Counted from the stretch's first letter, positions 16,218 through 24,414 are shown. The stretch is DNA of 64,000 nt from DASSUW01 sp963803335 (GCA_963803335.1 CAWDME010000011.1:62001-126000); one strand, 5' to 3'. Made by a program: numbers and translations. Notes: generated by a model from the letters alone, not told the origin.

Positions 16218-16898
16218 ATGCAGACCAGCCTCGACCAGTTCGCCGAAACGCGGTCCCAGGAGGCCTTCGCGCTGCAGAACTCCAAGCTGCTGAAGGTGCG
16301 GCTCGACGAGGTCACGATCCAGGCGAAGGCCGGTTCCATGGTCGCCTACCAGGGCGACGTGACGTTCGAGCACGGCGGCTCGGGCGGGATATCGCGGATG
16401 ATCAAGAAGGCGATGAGCGGCGAGGGCTCGTCGCTGATGAAGGTCAAGGGGACGGGCGAGGTGTTCCTCGCCGACCGGGCGCAGGACGTCCACCTCATCT
16501 ACCTCGAGAACGACTTCATCACGGTCAACGGCCGCAACCTGCTGGCCTTCGACTCGGGCATGGACTGGGACATAAAGCGGGTCGAGGGCGTCAGCGGGAT
16601 GATGGGCGGCGGCCTCTTCAACATGTCGCTGCACGGCACCGGCTGGGTGGCGATCCTCTCCGACGGCCCGCCGGTGCTGCTCGATGTCGGCGCGGCGCCC
16701 ACGTTCGCCGACGCCGAGGCGGCGATCACGTGGTCGTCCGGCGTGCAGACCGGCATCCGCACCGACTTCAAGATGAAGAACCTGATCGGCCGCAGCTCCG
16801 GCGAGTCGATCCAGATGTCCTTCACCGGCCAGGGGTGGGTGCTCGTGCAGCCGTCCGAGGGCCGGGTCGAACCCACCGAGCGCGGGCCCAACGGCTAG
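16218..16898 (+). CDS. AIM24-family protein
   Basis: A 226-residue beta-rich protein of the AIM24/TIGR00266 family. VTIQAKAGSMVAYQGDVTFE near the start, the Gly-rich middle and SLHGTGWVAILSDGPPVLLD are typical. The family forms trimeric beta-prism-like domains, some linked to membranes or stress, but its biochemical role is not established. ATG at 16218 is chosen from the leaderless promoter. It meets the HxlR gene tail to tail with a 4-base overlap. Confidence 0.85.
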   Translation: MQTSLDQFAETRSQEAFALQNSKLLKVRLDEVTIQAKAGSMVAYQGDVTFEHGGSGGISRMIKKAMSGEGSSLMKVKGTGEVFLADRAQDVHLIYLENDFITVNGRNLLAFDSGMDWDIKRVEGVSGMMGGGLFNMSLHGTGWVAILSDGPPVLLDVGAAPTFADAEAAITWSSGVQTGIRTDFKMKNLIGRSSGESIQMSFTGQGWVLVQPSEGRVEPTERGPNG

Positions 16899-17326
16899 AC
16901 GTGCACCAGCTCGTCTGAGTCGCCGGGGTCGTCGACGATCTGCTCGCAGCTCGGGCACCACCAGCGGGCCTCGAGCGCGGTGCCGCAGGTCTCGTGCCGG
17001 TACGGCTCGCCGCCGCCGGTGCGCGCGCCCCAGTCGGCGAGCAGCCGCAGCGCGCCGGCCAGCTCGCGGCCCGACTCCGACAGCTCGTAGACGAACCGCG
17101 GCGGCTTGTCGCTGTACGCCTGGGCGGCGACCAGCGCCTGCTCGGTCAGGGCCTTCAGGCGCGCGCTGAGGATGTTGGGGGCGATGCCCTCGAGCTCCGA
17201 CTCGAGCTCGTTGAAGCGCTTCGGGCCGTCGAGCAGGGCGGCCACGATGAGCAGGGTCCAGCGGTCTCCGACGCGGGCGAGGGCGTCGGCGAGGGGAGAG
17301 GTCGATGCGCGCTTTGATCTCGCCAC
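16895..17326 (-). CDS. HxlR-family regulator with C-terminal Cys cluster
   Basis: A 143-residue winged-helix regulator. Residues 10-105 match HxlR (LARVGDRWTLLIVAALLDGP, FNELESELEGIAPNILSARL). A C-terminal extension with His111, Cys114, Cys124 and Cys127 looks like a zinc ribbon or thiol sensor. It may respond to redox or metal signals. The GTG start is 8 bases after TATGCT. It diverges from the HtrA-like protease across a 120-base inverted-repeat element. Confidence 0.85.
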   Translation of the reverse strand: MARSKRASTSPLADALARVGDRWTLLIVAALLDGPKRFNELESELEGIAPNILSARLKALTEQALVAAQAYSDKPPRFVYELSESGRELAGALRLLADWGARTGGGEPYRHETCGTALEARWWCPSCEQIVDDPGDSDELVHV

Positions 17327-17334
17327 GTTTACGG

Positions 17335-17340
17335 AGCATA
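17335..17340 (-). promoter_or_regulatory. -10 box of near-leaderless HxlR promoter
   Basis: TATGCT on the minus strand, 8 bases before the GTG at 17326. The upstream DNA that would hold the -35 is the arm of the inverted-repeat element. Confidence 0.4.
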
Positions 17341-17460
17341 GGGACGAACTTCGGGCATTGAGGGGGCCACCTGGTCCGGGTGGCTAACGAAAGTTCACTC
17401 CTGCTGAACCTTTGTTAGCCACCCCCTTCCGAGCCACCCCTCAATGCCCAGTTCGTCCCT
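17340..17460. repeat. Nested inverted-repeat element (dispersed box)
   Basis: Outer arms: AGGGACGAACTTCGGGCATT plus GAGGG (17340-17364) and its near-perfect reverse complement (17438-17460). Inner arms: GGGTGGCTAACGAAAGTT (17378-17395) and the reverse complement of a two-mismatch copy (17407-17424). The element fills the gap between the divergent HxlR and protease genes. The outer box recurs near 37314-37336 (reverse) and 61118-61137. It resembles a small palindromic dispersed repeat and could form a cruciform or a stable RNA hairpin. Confidence 0.8.
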
Positions 17461-17471
17461 TTGATACGGTG

Positions 17472-17488
17472 ACTTGCAAATCGCAAGT
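17472..17488. promoter_or_regulatory. Candidate HxlR operator upstream of protease
   Basis: Perfect inverted repeat ACTTGC-N5-GCAAGT between a possible TGATAC -10 box (17462-17467) and the protease start. It has the same 6-5-6 layout and ACTT...AAGT ends as the site before the second HxlR gene at 18387. Confidence 0.6.
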
Positions 17489-17503
17489 AACTCGGAGCGA
17501 ACG

Positions 17504-18385
17504 ATGACGGAAGTGCTGAACGCGTTGGAGACGGCCGTGCGCGAGGCGGCCGACACGGTCGGGCCGAGCGTGGTTGGCCTCGGCCGGGGGTGGGGGCGCG
17601 GCTCGGGCGTCGTGGTCGGCGCGGGCCAGGTCCTGACCGTCGCGCACGTGCTGCGCGGCGAGGAGGTGGCGGTGTCGTTCGCGGGCGGCGACGTGCGCGA
17701 GGGCCGCGTGCTCGGCGCGGATACCGACCTCGACGTGGCGGTGATCGGCGTCGAGACCGGCGACGTGCCAGAGATCGCGTGGGAGCCGGGCGAGACGCCC
17801 GCGCCCGGCGCGGCGGTGTTCGGGCTCGCGAATCCCGGCGGCCGCGGGCTGCGGACGACGTTCGGCATGGTCTCCGCCACCGGGCGGGGGTTCCGCGGCC
17901 CGCGCGGACGGCGAGTGGCCGGCACGATCGAGCACACCGCGCCGCTGCCGCGCGGGAGCTCGGGCGGGCCGCTCGTGGACAGCGGCGGCAACCTGCTGGG
18001 TCTCAACGCCGTGCGCCGTGACGGCGGCTTCATCCTCGCTCTGCCGGCCGACGCAGCGCTCAAGCGCCGGGTCGAAGAGCTCGCTCGCGGCGAGGCGGCC
18101 GAGCGGCCGCGCCTTGGCGTCGCGCTGGCGCCCCCGCGCGTCGCGCGGCGCATGCGCGCGGCCGTCGGGCTCGAGCCGCGCGACGGCCTGCTCGTGCGCG
18201 AAGTGGTCGACGGCAGCCCGGCGGCGACCGCGGGCCTGCAGCGCGGCGACCTGCTCGTGCGCGCCGGCGAGCGGCCGCTGACGAGCATGGACGATCTCTT
18301 CGACGCGCTCGACGGTGCGGGCGGCACGCTCGCTCTCCGCCTCGTGCGCGGCACCGAGGAGCGCGACGTGCAGGTGACGCTGTAG
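17504..18385 (+). CDS. HtrA-like serine protease with PDZ domain
   Basis: A 293-residue trypsin-fold protease followed by a PDZ domain (about 200-290, with RPRLGVAL and GSPAATAGLQRGDLLV). The triad is His48 (TVAHVL), Asp77 (TDLDVAVI) and Ser153 (RGSSGGPL). There is no signal peptide or membrane helix, so unlike most HtrA proteins it appears cytoplasmic. The ATG at 17504 with CGGAG upstream is preferred over the in-frame TTG at 17474, which lies in the inverted repeat. It sits between two HxlR genes and carries an operator-like palindrome, suggesting stress-induced protein quality control. Confidence 0.88.
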   Translation: MTEVLNALETAVREAADTVGPSVVGLGRGWGRGSGVVVGAGQVLTVAHVLRGEEVAVSFAGGDVREGRVLGADTDLDVAVIGVETGDVPEIAWEPGETPAPGAAVFGLANPGGRGLRTTFGMVSATGRGFRGPRGRRVAGTIEHTAPLPRGSSGGPLVDSGGNLLGLNAVRRDGGFILALPADAALKRRVEELARGEAAERPRLGVALAPPRVARRMRAAVGLEPRDGLLVREVVDGSPAATAGLQRGDLLVRAGERPLTSMDDLFDALDGAGGTLALRLVRGTEERDVQVTL

Positions 18386-18386
18386 T

Positions 18387-18403
18387 ACTTCAGTTCGTGA
18401 AGT
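18387..18403. promoter_or_regulatory. Candidate HxlR operator, autoregulatory
   Basis: Perfect inverted repeat ACTTCA-N5-TGAAGT, 22 bases before the GTG of the HxlR gene and one base after the protease stop. Its architecture matches the site at 17472-17488. HxlR-type proteins such as YodB bind similar TACT/AGTA-ended palindromes and repress their own genes. Confidence 0.6.
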
Positions 18404-18424
18404 CTTGCGTTATCCTTAGGTTTC

Positions 18425-18790
18425 GTGAGCAACGCTGACTGTCCCGTCTGCCGTACCGCCGACATCGTCTGCGGCAAGTGGACCCTGCTCGTGATCCGCG
18501 ACCTGGCGGAGGGTCGCGCCCGGTTCTGTGAGCTCGAGCGGTCGCTGGCGGGCATCTCGCCACGGACGCTCTCGCTGCGCCTGCGCGCGCTCGAGGAGGC
18601 GGGGATCGTGGCGCGCCAGACGTTCCCCGAGGTCCCGCCGCGCGTGGAGTACGCGCTGACGGACAAGGGCCGTGCCCTCGTCCCGATCGTCGAGACGATG
18701 CGCGTCTACGGCCGCGAGTGGCTGAACGAGGACGGCGCCTGCTTCGAACGGCCGGAGACGGCTGTCGGCCAGCCGGCCGTCGCCGCGTAG
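18425..18790 (+). CDS. HxlR-family regulator with N-terminal Cys
   Basis: A 121-residue winged-helix HxlR protein (CGKWTLLVIRDLAEG, RFCELERSLAGISPRTLSLRL). It starts MSNADCPVCRTADIVCG, with Cys6, Cys9 and Cys16. A conserved cysteine near the N-terminus is the redox switch in YodB, HypR and QorR relatives, so electrophile or oxidant sensing is plausible. GTG start, with TATCCTTAGGTT just upstream. It probably regulates itself and the protease through the paired palindromes. Confidence 0.85.
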   Translation: MSNADCPVCRTADIVCGKWTLLVIRDLAEGRARFCELERSLAGISPRTLSLRLRALEEAGIVARQTFPEVPPRVEYALTDKGRALVPIVETMRVYGREWLNEDGACFERPETAVGQPAVAA

Positions 18791-18930
18791 TTACCTCCGC
18801 GGGACATCCGGTCCCGCGCTCTGATGCGCGGACGGGGGGCGTCCAGCCCCCCGAGACATTCCGTCCGACCCATATGCAATCCCGCGTGCGCGCGGGAGGA
18901 GCCTTGCGCGCCGGGGCGAACGACCGCGGC

Positions 18931-20172
18931 ATGCACAACCGCGCCCTGCACGACTCGCTCGCCGCCTTCGTGGAGGAGGCTGCGTGGCAGCTCGCCGAAG
19001 AAGTCTCCGGCGGCGCCGAGGTGCCCTTCGAGCTGATCGAGCAAGGCCGCGCCTCCGCCCCGCTGTACTGCTACCGCCCCCTCACCGGCCGCTTTATCGC
19101 CGATCGCTCGCCTGAGCTGGCGAAGCTGCCGTCCTACCCGGCCGCCGTCCAGGGCTTGGCCGCGCTGCCCGACATCCCGGCCTATCTCCAGGCCCGCGGG
19201 CGCCGCACGCCTTCGCCCGACCGCCGCATTCAGGCCGACGCCGCGCTGCAGGCGTTCCTCACCGGCGTGTGGGCCGAGTCGACCGACTTCGGCTTCGACA
19301 GCGAGCGCTTCGACGCCGCCTACACCGAGCTCGAGGACGCCGCCTATGGCGATCGCTCGCTCGCCGTCGTCCTGGCCGCCGTCGAGGGGATGGTGATCGA
19401 GAGCGACGAGGTGCAGCTCGGCGACGGGCTCGCGCTCGTGCGCGCCGAGTCGCTGCGCGAGGGCCCGGAGGAGCTGCGCGCGGACGCGATGGGCACCGTC
19501 GCTGTGCTGTCGCTCGACTCCGCGCCCGGCGACGGGCACGCGCTCGAGAGCGCCGGCCGGCGGCTGCGCCGGCTGCAGACCGCGCTGCGGCTGTGGGACG
19601 ACGCCGAGCCGTCACTCGGCCCGACCGCCTGGGCGCGCACCGACGGCGGCACATGGAGCGCGGTGCCGCTCGCGACCGGGATCCGCCGCGACGCCGGGGA
19701 CTGCCTGCTCGGCGCCGAGGACGAGGACCCGCTGCGCGCGTTCTGCTCGCTCGTCGCGCGCCGCACTCCGCGCGCGGGCGAGCTCGCCTGGGCACTGCGG
19801 CGCTTCGAGCTCGGCTGCGAGCGCGCGTCCGCCGTCGAGGCGCTCACCGACTGGCTGCTGGCCGGCCGCGCACTGCTGGCCGACCCGGACCAGCGCGGCT
19901 ACGAGGGCATGACCGAGCGCCTCGCCGTGATCTGCGCGACCCCGGAGGAGCGCTCTGCGCTCGAGCGCCGCATCGACGAGGCGATCCGCCTCGAGCGCTC
20001 CGCGGTCACCGGCCACGTCCGTCCGGACCCCGAGGTCGAGGGCCTGATCGCGGACCTCGGCGGCAACCTGCGCGCGATCCTGCGCGACGTCCTGTGCGGG
20101 CACCTCGATCCGCAGCTTCGCCGCGTCGCTGACGACATGTTGGCGGCGGAACTAGGCGAACAGCTCGCGTAG
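18931..20172 (+). CDS. Unrecognised soluble protein, 413 residues
   Basis: I do not recognise this protein. It is Ala/Leu/Glu-rich and largely helical, without signal peptide or membrane segments. Notable are GRFIADRSPELAKLPSYPAA near residue 60 and a C-terminal helical half (LERRIDEAIRLERSAV). Codon bias fits its neighbours. The start could be ATG 18931 (MHNRALHDSL) or an in-frame ATG at 18874; neither has a close Shine-Dalgarno, and I prefer 18931 for its natural-looking N-terminus. It ends overlapping the converging ATPase gene by 21 bases. Confidence 0.65.
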   Translation: MHNRALHDSLAAFVEEAAWQLAEEVSGGAEVPFELIEQGRASAPLYCYRPLTGRFIADRSPELAKLPSYPAAVQGLAALPDIPAYLQARGRRTPSPDRRIQADAALQAFLTGVWAESTDFGFDSERFDAAYTELEDAAYGDRSLAVVLAAVEGMVIESDEVQLGDGLALVRAESLREGPEELRADAMGTVAVLSLDSAPGDGHALESAGRRLRRLQTALRLWDDAEPSLGPTAWARTDGGTWSAVPLATGIRRDAGDCLLGAEDEDPLRAFCSLVARRTPRAGELAWALRRFELGCERASAVEALTDWLLAGRALLADPDQRGYEGMTERLAVICATPEERSALERRIDEAIRLERSAVTGHVRPDPEVEGLIADLGGNLRAILRDVLCGHLDPQLRRVADDMLAAELGEQLA

Positions 20173-20877
20173 GAAGCGGTCCGGCGCGTTCAAGAACGCG
20201 CGCGTCAACCGGTAGTGGTCGGTGTCCTCGTATGCCGTGGGCACCGGCCCTTCCGGGCGCAGCTCGTAGATCAGCGCGTCCGGGTACGCGAGCAGGATCG
20301 GCGAGTGGGTGGCGATCAGGAACTGGCCGCCCTCGAGCGTGAGCGCCTTCATCCGCCGCAGCAGCCCGAGCAGGCCGGTGGGGGAGAGGGCCGCCTCCGG
20401 CTCGTCGAGCAGGAACAGCCCGTCGGGATAGAAGCGCTCGTTCGCCAGCGCGAGGAACGACTCGCCGTGGGACATGCCGTGCAGCGGGCGCCCGCCGTAG
20501 CTCGCGAGCAACCCCGGGTTCTCGTCGACGGTGCGCGCGACGTTGAAGAAGCTCTCGGCGCGCAGGAAGTAGCGCATGGACGCTGGGCGCGGGCCGCGCA
20601 CGAGCCGCAGCGCCTCGTGCAGGTTCGTGTCGGCCTCGCGGTCCTCGAAGCGCAGGTCGCGGTCGCCGCCCTCCACGTCCAGGTCGAGCTTGGCGGCGAT
20701 CGCCTCCAGCAGCGTCGACTTGCCGGACCCGTTCTCGCCGACGAGGAACGTCACCTCCGGGTGCAGCTCGAGCGCCTCGAACGTCGCGAAGGCCGGCAGC
20801 GTGAACGGGAACACCGGCGGGTCCGGCCACGCGAACTCCGGGTTGCGCTCGACCCGCCGCAGCAGCGCGTCAGCCAT
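20152..20877 (-). CDS. ABC/SMC-type AAA ATPase
   Basis: A 241-residue soluble P-loop ATPase: Walker A GENGSGKST (47-55), a signature-like GMSHGESFL, Walker B LFLLDEPEAALSP and the switch IATHSPILL. This is the compact COG3910-type predicted ATPase, related to RecF/SMC heads rather than to transporters. Its target is unknown. It overlaps the ArsA-like gene by 8 bases and lies last in a three-gene operon with a response regulator. Confidence 0.82.
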   Translation of the reverse strand: MADALLRRVERNPEFAWPDPPVFPFTLPAFATFEALELHPEVTFLVGENGSGKSTLLEAIAAKLDLDVEGGDRDLRFEDREADTNLHEALRLVRGPRPASMRYFLRAESFFNVARTVDENPGLLASYGGRPLHGMSHGESFLALANERFYPDGLFLLDEPEAALSPTGLLGLLRRMKALTLEGGQFLIATHSPILLAYPDALIYELRPEGPVPTAYEDTDHYRLTRAFLNAPDRFLRELFA

Positions 20878-21955
20878 CGGCGAACAGGTATTCGCGCACG
20901 AGCGCGAGGCCTTCGACGTCGTGGACGTCGCCGTCGAGCTCGGGGACGACGATCGTCGGCGGGCCGCCGAGCGCGGACCGCAGGTGCGCCACGTTGGCCT
21001 CGTCGCGCTCGGCGAGCGCCGCCAGCTCGTGTGCGGCGGTCTCGACCCGGTGCGCGAGGTCCGCGTCGAGCCCCGCCGGCGGGGAGCCGTTGCCGGACGC
21101 TCGGTGCAGGCGGTTGACGACCAGCCCGCCGAACGGCATGTCGGCGTCGCGCAGCTTGCGGTGGAAGAAGATCGCCTCCTCGACCGGGTCGTGCCGCGGC
21201 GCGGTGACGATCAGGAACGTCGTGCCGGGATCCGACAGCAGCAGCCCGACGCGCCGCGCGCGTTCGGTGAAGCCGTCGATCATCCCGCCGAGCGCGCGGA
21301 AGAACACCGACAGGTCGTGCAGCATGTCGACACCGGTGAGCCGCTCCAGCAACGAGAACACGACCCCGGTGCCGCGTCCGAGCAGCCGGCCGCCGAACCC
21401 CGCGGGCCTCAGGAACATGTGGATGGCGCGGCCCTGGAAGAAGCGCGTGAGGCGGGCCGGCGCGTCGAGGAAGTCGAGCGCGTTGCGCGACGGCGGCGTG
21501 TCGAGCACGAGCAGGTCGTAGTCGCCGTCCTGGTCGAGCTCGTAGAGCTTGGCGATCGCCGTGAACTCCTGCGATCCCGCGACCGAGTTCGAGAGCTGCT
21601 GGTAGATCCGGTTCGACAGCACCTCCTCGGCGGTCGCGCGGTCGGGCGCCAGCCGCTCGATCAAGGCGTCGAACGTGCCCTTGGAGTCGAGCATCAGCGC
21701 CCACAGCTCGCCCTTCATCTCCACGCCGTGCGCGCGGAAGCGCTCCGGATCGACGAGCTTGGGCTCGTTGCCCAGCTCCTCGAGCCCGAGCGAGTCGGCG
21801 AGTCGCTTGGCGGGGTCGATCGTGACAACCGCGACCTTGAGCCCGCGCTCGGCCATGCCCATCGCGAGCGCCGCCGCGGTGGTGGTCTTCCCGACCCCGC
21901 CGGAGCCGGCGCACACGACGATGCGCCGGCCGTCCAGGAGCGGCAGGACGCTCAG
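20870..21955 (-). CDS. ArsA-family ATPase
   Basis: A ParA/MinD-related ATPase of the ArsA/GET3 family (about 361 residues): deviant Walker A GSGGVGKTT, switch VVTIDPAKRLAD, and DLLVLDTPPSRNALDFLDAP. In actinobacteria such genes are common and are not proven arsenite pumps. A GTG at 21916 would leave only three residues before the P-loop and remove its leading beta strand, so I place the start at CTG 21955. There, CTGA forms the 4-base overlap with the regulator stop seen at many junctions here. That start is inference. Confidence 0.8.
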   Translation of the reverse strand: MSVLPLLDGRRIVVCAGSGGVGKTTTAAALAMGMAERGLKVAVVTIDPAKRLADSLGLEELGNEPKLVDPERFRAHGVEMKGELWALMLDSKGTFDALIERLAPDRATAEEVLSNRIYQQLSNSVAGSQEFTAIAKLYELDQDGDYDLLVLDTPPSRNALDFLDAPARLTRFFQGRAIHMFLRPAGFGGRLLGRGTGVVFSLLERLTGVDMLHDLSVFFRALGGMIDGFTERARRVGLLLSDPGTTFLIVTAPRHDPVEEAIFFHRKLRDADMPFGGLVVNRLHRASGNGSPPAGLDADLAHRVETAAHELAALAERDEANVAHLRSALGGPPTIVVPELDGDVHDVEGLALVREYLFADG

Positions 21956-22557
21956 ATCAGGCCCTCGCGCACCGCGAAGGCCACGGCCTGCGAGCGGCTG
22001 CGAGCGTTGAGCTTGGTGACGACGTCGTGCAGGACGTTCTTGACCGTACGCTCCGAGTACGAGAGCTGCTGTGCCACCTCGCGCGTCGGATGCCCGTCGG
22101 CGATCAGCGCCAGCACCTGCTGCTCGCGATCGGTGAGCCGCGTGGCGGTCGGGCGGCTCGGTTCGGGCGACAGGCCGCGGAGCAGGTTGCCGAGCAACTC
22201 GGACTCCATCACGCCGGCGCCGTTACAGGCGGCCGTGACCGCGGCGCCGAGGCTCTCGATCGTCAGCGTGTCCTTGCGCAGGTAGCCGACGGCGCCGGCC
22301 TGCAGCGCGCCGAGCACCGACTCGTCGCTGCTGTCGGACGAGCAGACCATGACGCGCGCGTCGACCGAGCCGATGAACTCGCTGCCGCCCGCGGCCGGAT
22401 CGAAGATCACGAGGTCGGCGTCCGCCAGCGCTCCCGAGGCCCGCGCGTCGGCCACGCTGGCCGCGTGATCGACGCGCTCAACGTCGTCCACCAGCTCCAG
22501 CGAAGCCACGAGCCCACGACGGTAGATCGTGTGCGGATCGAGGACAAAGAGCTTCAC
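21952..22557 (-). CDS. NarL/LuxR-type response regulator
   Basis: A 201-residue protein with an N-terminal receiver-like domain (1-115, MKLFVLDPHTIYRRGLVASL, with VIFDPA where a phospho-acceptor Asp is expected and YLRKD for the Lys) and a C-terminal LuxR helix-turn-helix (LTDREQQVLALIADGHPTREVAQQLSYSERTVKNVL). It leads the operon with the ArsA-like and AAA ATPases and may control it. No sensor kinase is adjacent. GTG start. Confidence 0.88.
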   Translation of the reverse strand: MKLFVLDPHTIYRRGLVASLELVDDVERVDHAASVADARASGALADADLVIFDPAAGGSEFIGSVDARVMVCSSDSSDESVLGALQAGAVGYLRKDTLTIESLGAAVTAACNGAGVMESELLGNLLRGLSPEPSRPTATRLTDREQQVLALIADGHPTREVAQQLSYSERTVKNVLHDVVTKLNARSRSQAVAFAVREGLI

Positions 22558-22665
22558 TTAAGGGGCCGCCTGGAGGGTCACTGCGTGGGGAGGTGGGCCG
22601 ATACTACGCGCCTCCTCGTCAGCGATCCACTCGCCCTACTGTGCCGAAGTTCAGGCCCTCCGCCA

Positions 22666-23037
22666 TCAATGGCGGCGAGGGAACATCGCCCCGCACAGGT
22701 CCTCCGGGCCGGGCGCGGGCACGCGCCGCGGCTCGCTGGCGGCCGGGGCCAGGACCTCCATGACGTGCTCGTCGCGGGGCCAGAAGACGACGGTGGTCTC
22801 CGGCGAGGCGCGGCGGATGCGCTGGGCGAGCGCGCGCGAGGACTCCTGGGCGATGTCGAGCACCACGGCATCCGGGCGCAGCTGACCCGCCTGCGATACG
22901 AGCACCGGCCAGCCGTCGTCGTCGCCGAATATCTCGACGCCGTCCTCACGCAGGACGGCCGCCATCCCCAGGCGCACGATCGGCTCGAGGTTGCCGAGGA
23001 CCACCCGCGGCGGACATTGACCCTTCTCCACGACCAC
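22666..23037 (-). CDS. Stand-alone receiver-like domain protein
   Basis: About 123 residues resembling a response-regulator receiver alone: RVVLGNLEPIVRLGMAAVLREDG, then AVVLDIAQES (candidate phospho-acceptor Asp) and ETTVVFWPRDEH. There is no DNA-binding domain. It precedes the LuxR regulator on the same strand. A GTG at 23037 or 23031 fits the domain boundary; a longer in-frame start would overlap the divergent gene. It may be a partner or degenerate receiver. A perfect palindrome CCGCCATCAATGGCGG overlaps its stop. Confidence 0.6.
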   Translation of the reverse strand: MVVEKGQCPPRVVLGNLEPIVRLGMAAVLREDGVEIFGDDDGWPVLVSQAGQLRPDAVVLDIAQESSRALAQRIRRASPETTVVFWPRDEHVMEVLAPAASEPRRVPAPGPEDLCGAMFPRRH

Positions 23038-23119
23038 GCACGAACCTTCGCGGCTCGGGGAGAGGCGCGCCAGAGTCGTTCGGGCAGCCAGGCTTGCCCG
23101 TTCGGTCAAGCTTCGACGC

Positions 23120-23740
23120 GTGGAAGACCTGCGAACGGCGTTCGCGCACGCCGCGGCCGCCGACGGCATCGTGCTCGGGCCGCACAGCTTCGATTGGCTG
23201 TGCGAGCAGGGACATGTGGGGCTCGAGCGCGTCGCGAAGGCGCGCCGCGACCCGGTGATCGTCGCGCCCGTGCAAGCGGCGCTGCACGCTCTCGGCGCGA
23301 TCTACGCGCGGCTCAAGGGCGATGCGTCGGTGCTGCACGCGGCGCGCGAGAACCTGCTGCTGCCCGTCGATCTCTTTCACGCCCCGAGCGGGACGGTGAT
23401 CGAGGTCGACGGCGCGGCGCACTTCACGTCGTTCCGCCTCGCCGCGCTCGAGCTCTACCCCGCCGGGGCCTGCGTCGGTTTCGACGTCGAGGCGCACGAG
23501 GCGCTGTGCCGCCAGTGGGCGGCGCGGACCGACGGGCTCGAGCGCGGCCTGGCCGCCAAGGGATTCGGGTTCGGCGGCCGCCAGCGCGAGCGCGCGTACC
23601 ACGACGCGCTGCGCGACCTCGCGACGCCGGCGATGGGCCATCCGCCGCTGATCCGGATCGCGGCGGTCGACGGCGACGGCGCGGCGGCGTACGCGCGCCA
23701 CCGCGACGCGCTCATCGAATCCGTATCGGCTGGCCCTTGA
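23120..23740 (+). CDS. Unrecognised protein, 206 residues
   Basis: I cannot assign a family. The protein is soluble, with GIVLGPHSFDWLCEQGHVGLERV near the start and VIEVDGAAHFTSFRLAALELYP in the middle. That segment is reminiscent of the E-x-D plus following helix of restriction-endonuclease-like folds, but one motif is weak evidence. The start is GTG at 23120. Its 3' end overlaps the converging zinc-ribbon gene by 29 bases. Confidence 0.6.
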   Translation: MEDLRTAFAHAAAADGIVLGPHSFDWLCEQGHVGLERVAKARRDPVIVAPVQAALHALGAIYARLKGDASVLHAARENLLLPVDLFHAPSGTVIEVDGAAHFTSFRLAALELYPAGACVGFDVEAHEALCRQWAARTDGLERGLAAKGFGFGGRQRERAYHDALRDLATPAMGHPPLIRIAAVDGDGAAAYARHRDALIESVSAGP

Positions 23741-23972
23741 TGTCGGTGATCGCGACGTTCACGGTCCGGCAGCGGCCGCACTTGATCCGCACCTTCAGCG
23801 TCATCTGGACGTCGCTCATCGACGCGGCGAGGAGGTTGCCGCAGCTCGCGCATACGTAGTCGTCCGGGCCGTTGGCGCTGAACACCGGGCGGTCGGCTTC
23901 CTCCTGGATCGCGGTGCCGCCGTCCGGCGGCACCTCGCCGGGGAGCACCGCGCGCATCTCGACACGGGCCAT
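23712..23972 (-). CDS. Small zinc-ribbon protein next to coxG
   Basis: An 86-residue protein with two CxxC knuckles, Cys41-Cys44 (VCASCGN) and Cys65-Cys68 (KCGRC), the geometry of a zinc ribbon or rubredoxin-like site. Residues 1-35 are acidic and flexible. Start ATG overlaps the coxG stop (TGATG), so it is translationally coupled to coxG and may serve CO dehydrogenase assembly or electron transfer. This is inference from position only. Confidence 0.75.
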   Translation of the reverse strand: MARVEMRAVLPGEVPPDGGTAIQEEADRPVFSANGPDDYVCASCGNLLAASMSDVQMTLKVRIKCGRCRTVNVAITDIKGQPIRIR

Positions 23973-24403
23973 CAGAGCCTGCTGAGCTTGCTCGTGAAGT
24001 CCTGGATCAGCGCGTCGAGCACGCCCGCCACGACACCCTCGCCCATCGACGCCGCCTTGCCCGTGATCTGCGCGTTGGTGTGCAGCGTGCCGCCGCCGTT
24101 CGCGAGGTTGAACTCCGCCGTGGCATTGGCGTGACCCTGCCCGCCCGCCTCGCGGGACTTGACGGTCATCACCGCTCGATGGGTGTCGGCGTTCTTCTCG
24201 GTGATCTCGACCGTGCCCGTGAACTTCAGCGACATCGCGCCCATGCGGACGACGATCTCGGCCTTGACGGAGTCGTCGCCGGTCTTCTCGAGCACCGAGC
24301 CGCCCTCGACGCATGGGACGACCTGCTCGAGGTCGGTCAGCTTGGCGAAGTTCTCCTCGGTCGAGCCGGACATCGTGAACGAGTGGTCAAGGTCTACTGC
24401 CAT
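23972..24403 (-). CDS. coxG: CO dehydrogenase-associated CoxG (SRPBCC)
   Basis: A 143-residue SRPBCC-fold protein: MAVDLDHSFTMSGSTEENFAKLTDLEQVVPCVEGG is the CoxG N-terminus. CoxG anchors or delivers quinone to molybdenum CO dehydrogenase at the membrane in characterised systems. Here it is separated from the main cox operon by the plus-strand YceI gene, but reads in the same direction. It is followed by the coupled zinc-ribbon gene. Confidence 0.9.
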   Translation of the reverse strand: MAVDLDHSFTMSGSTEENFAKLTDLEQVVPCVEGGSVLEKTGDDSVKAEIVVRMGAMSLKFTGTVEITEKNADTHRAVMTVKSREAGGQGHANATAEFNLANGGGTLHTNAQITGKAASMGEGVVAGVLDALIQDFTSKLSRL

Positions 24404-24414
24404 GGGTTCTCCTT

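Noticed and set aside
17378..17424. GGGTGGCTAAC and GTTAGCCACCC read as integron attC-like core sites
   Set aside because: The seven-base cores do not fit RYYYAAC or GTTRRRY, and no integrase or cassette array is nearby. A palindromic repeat explains it better.
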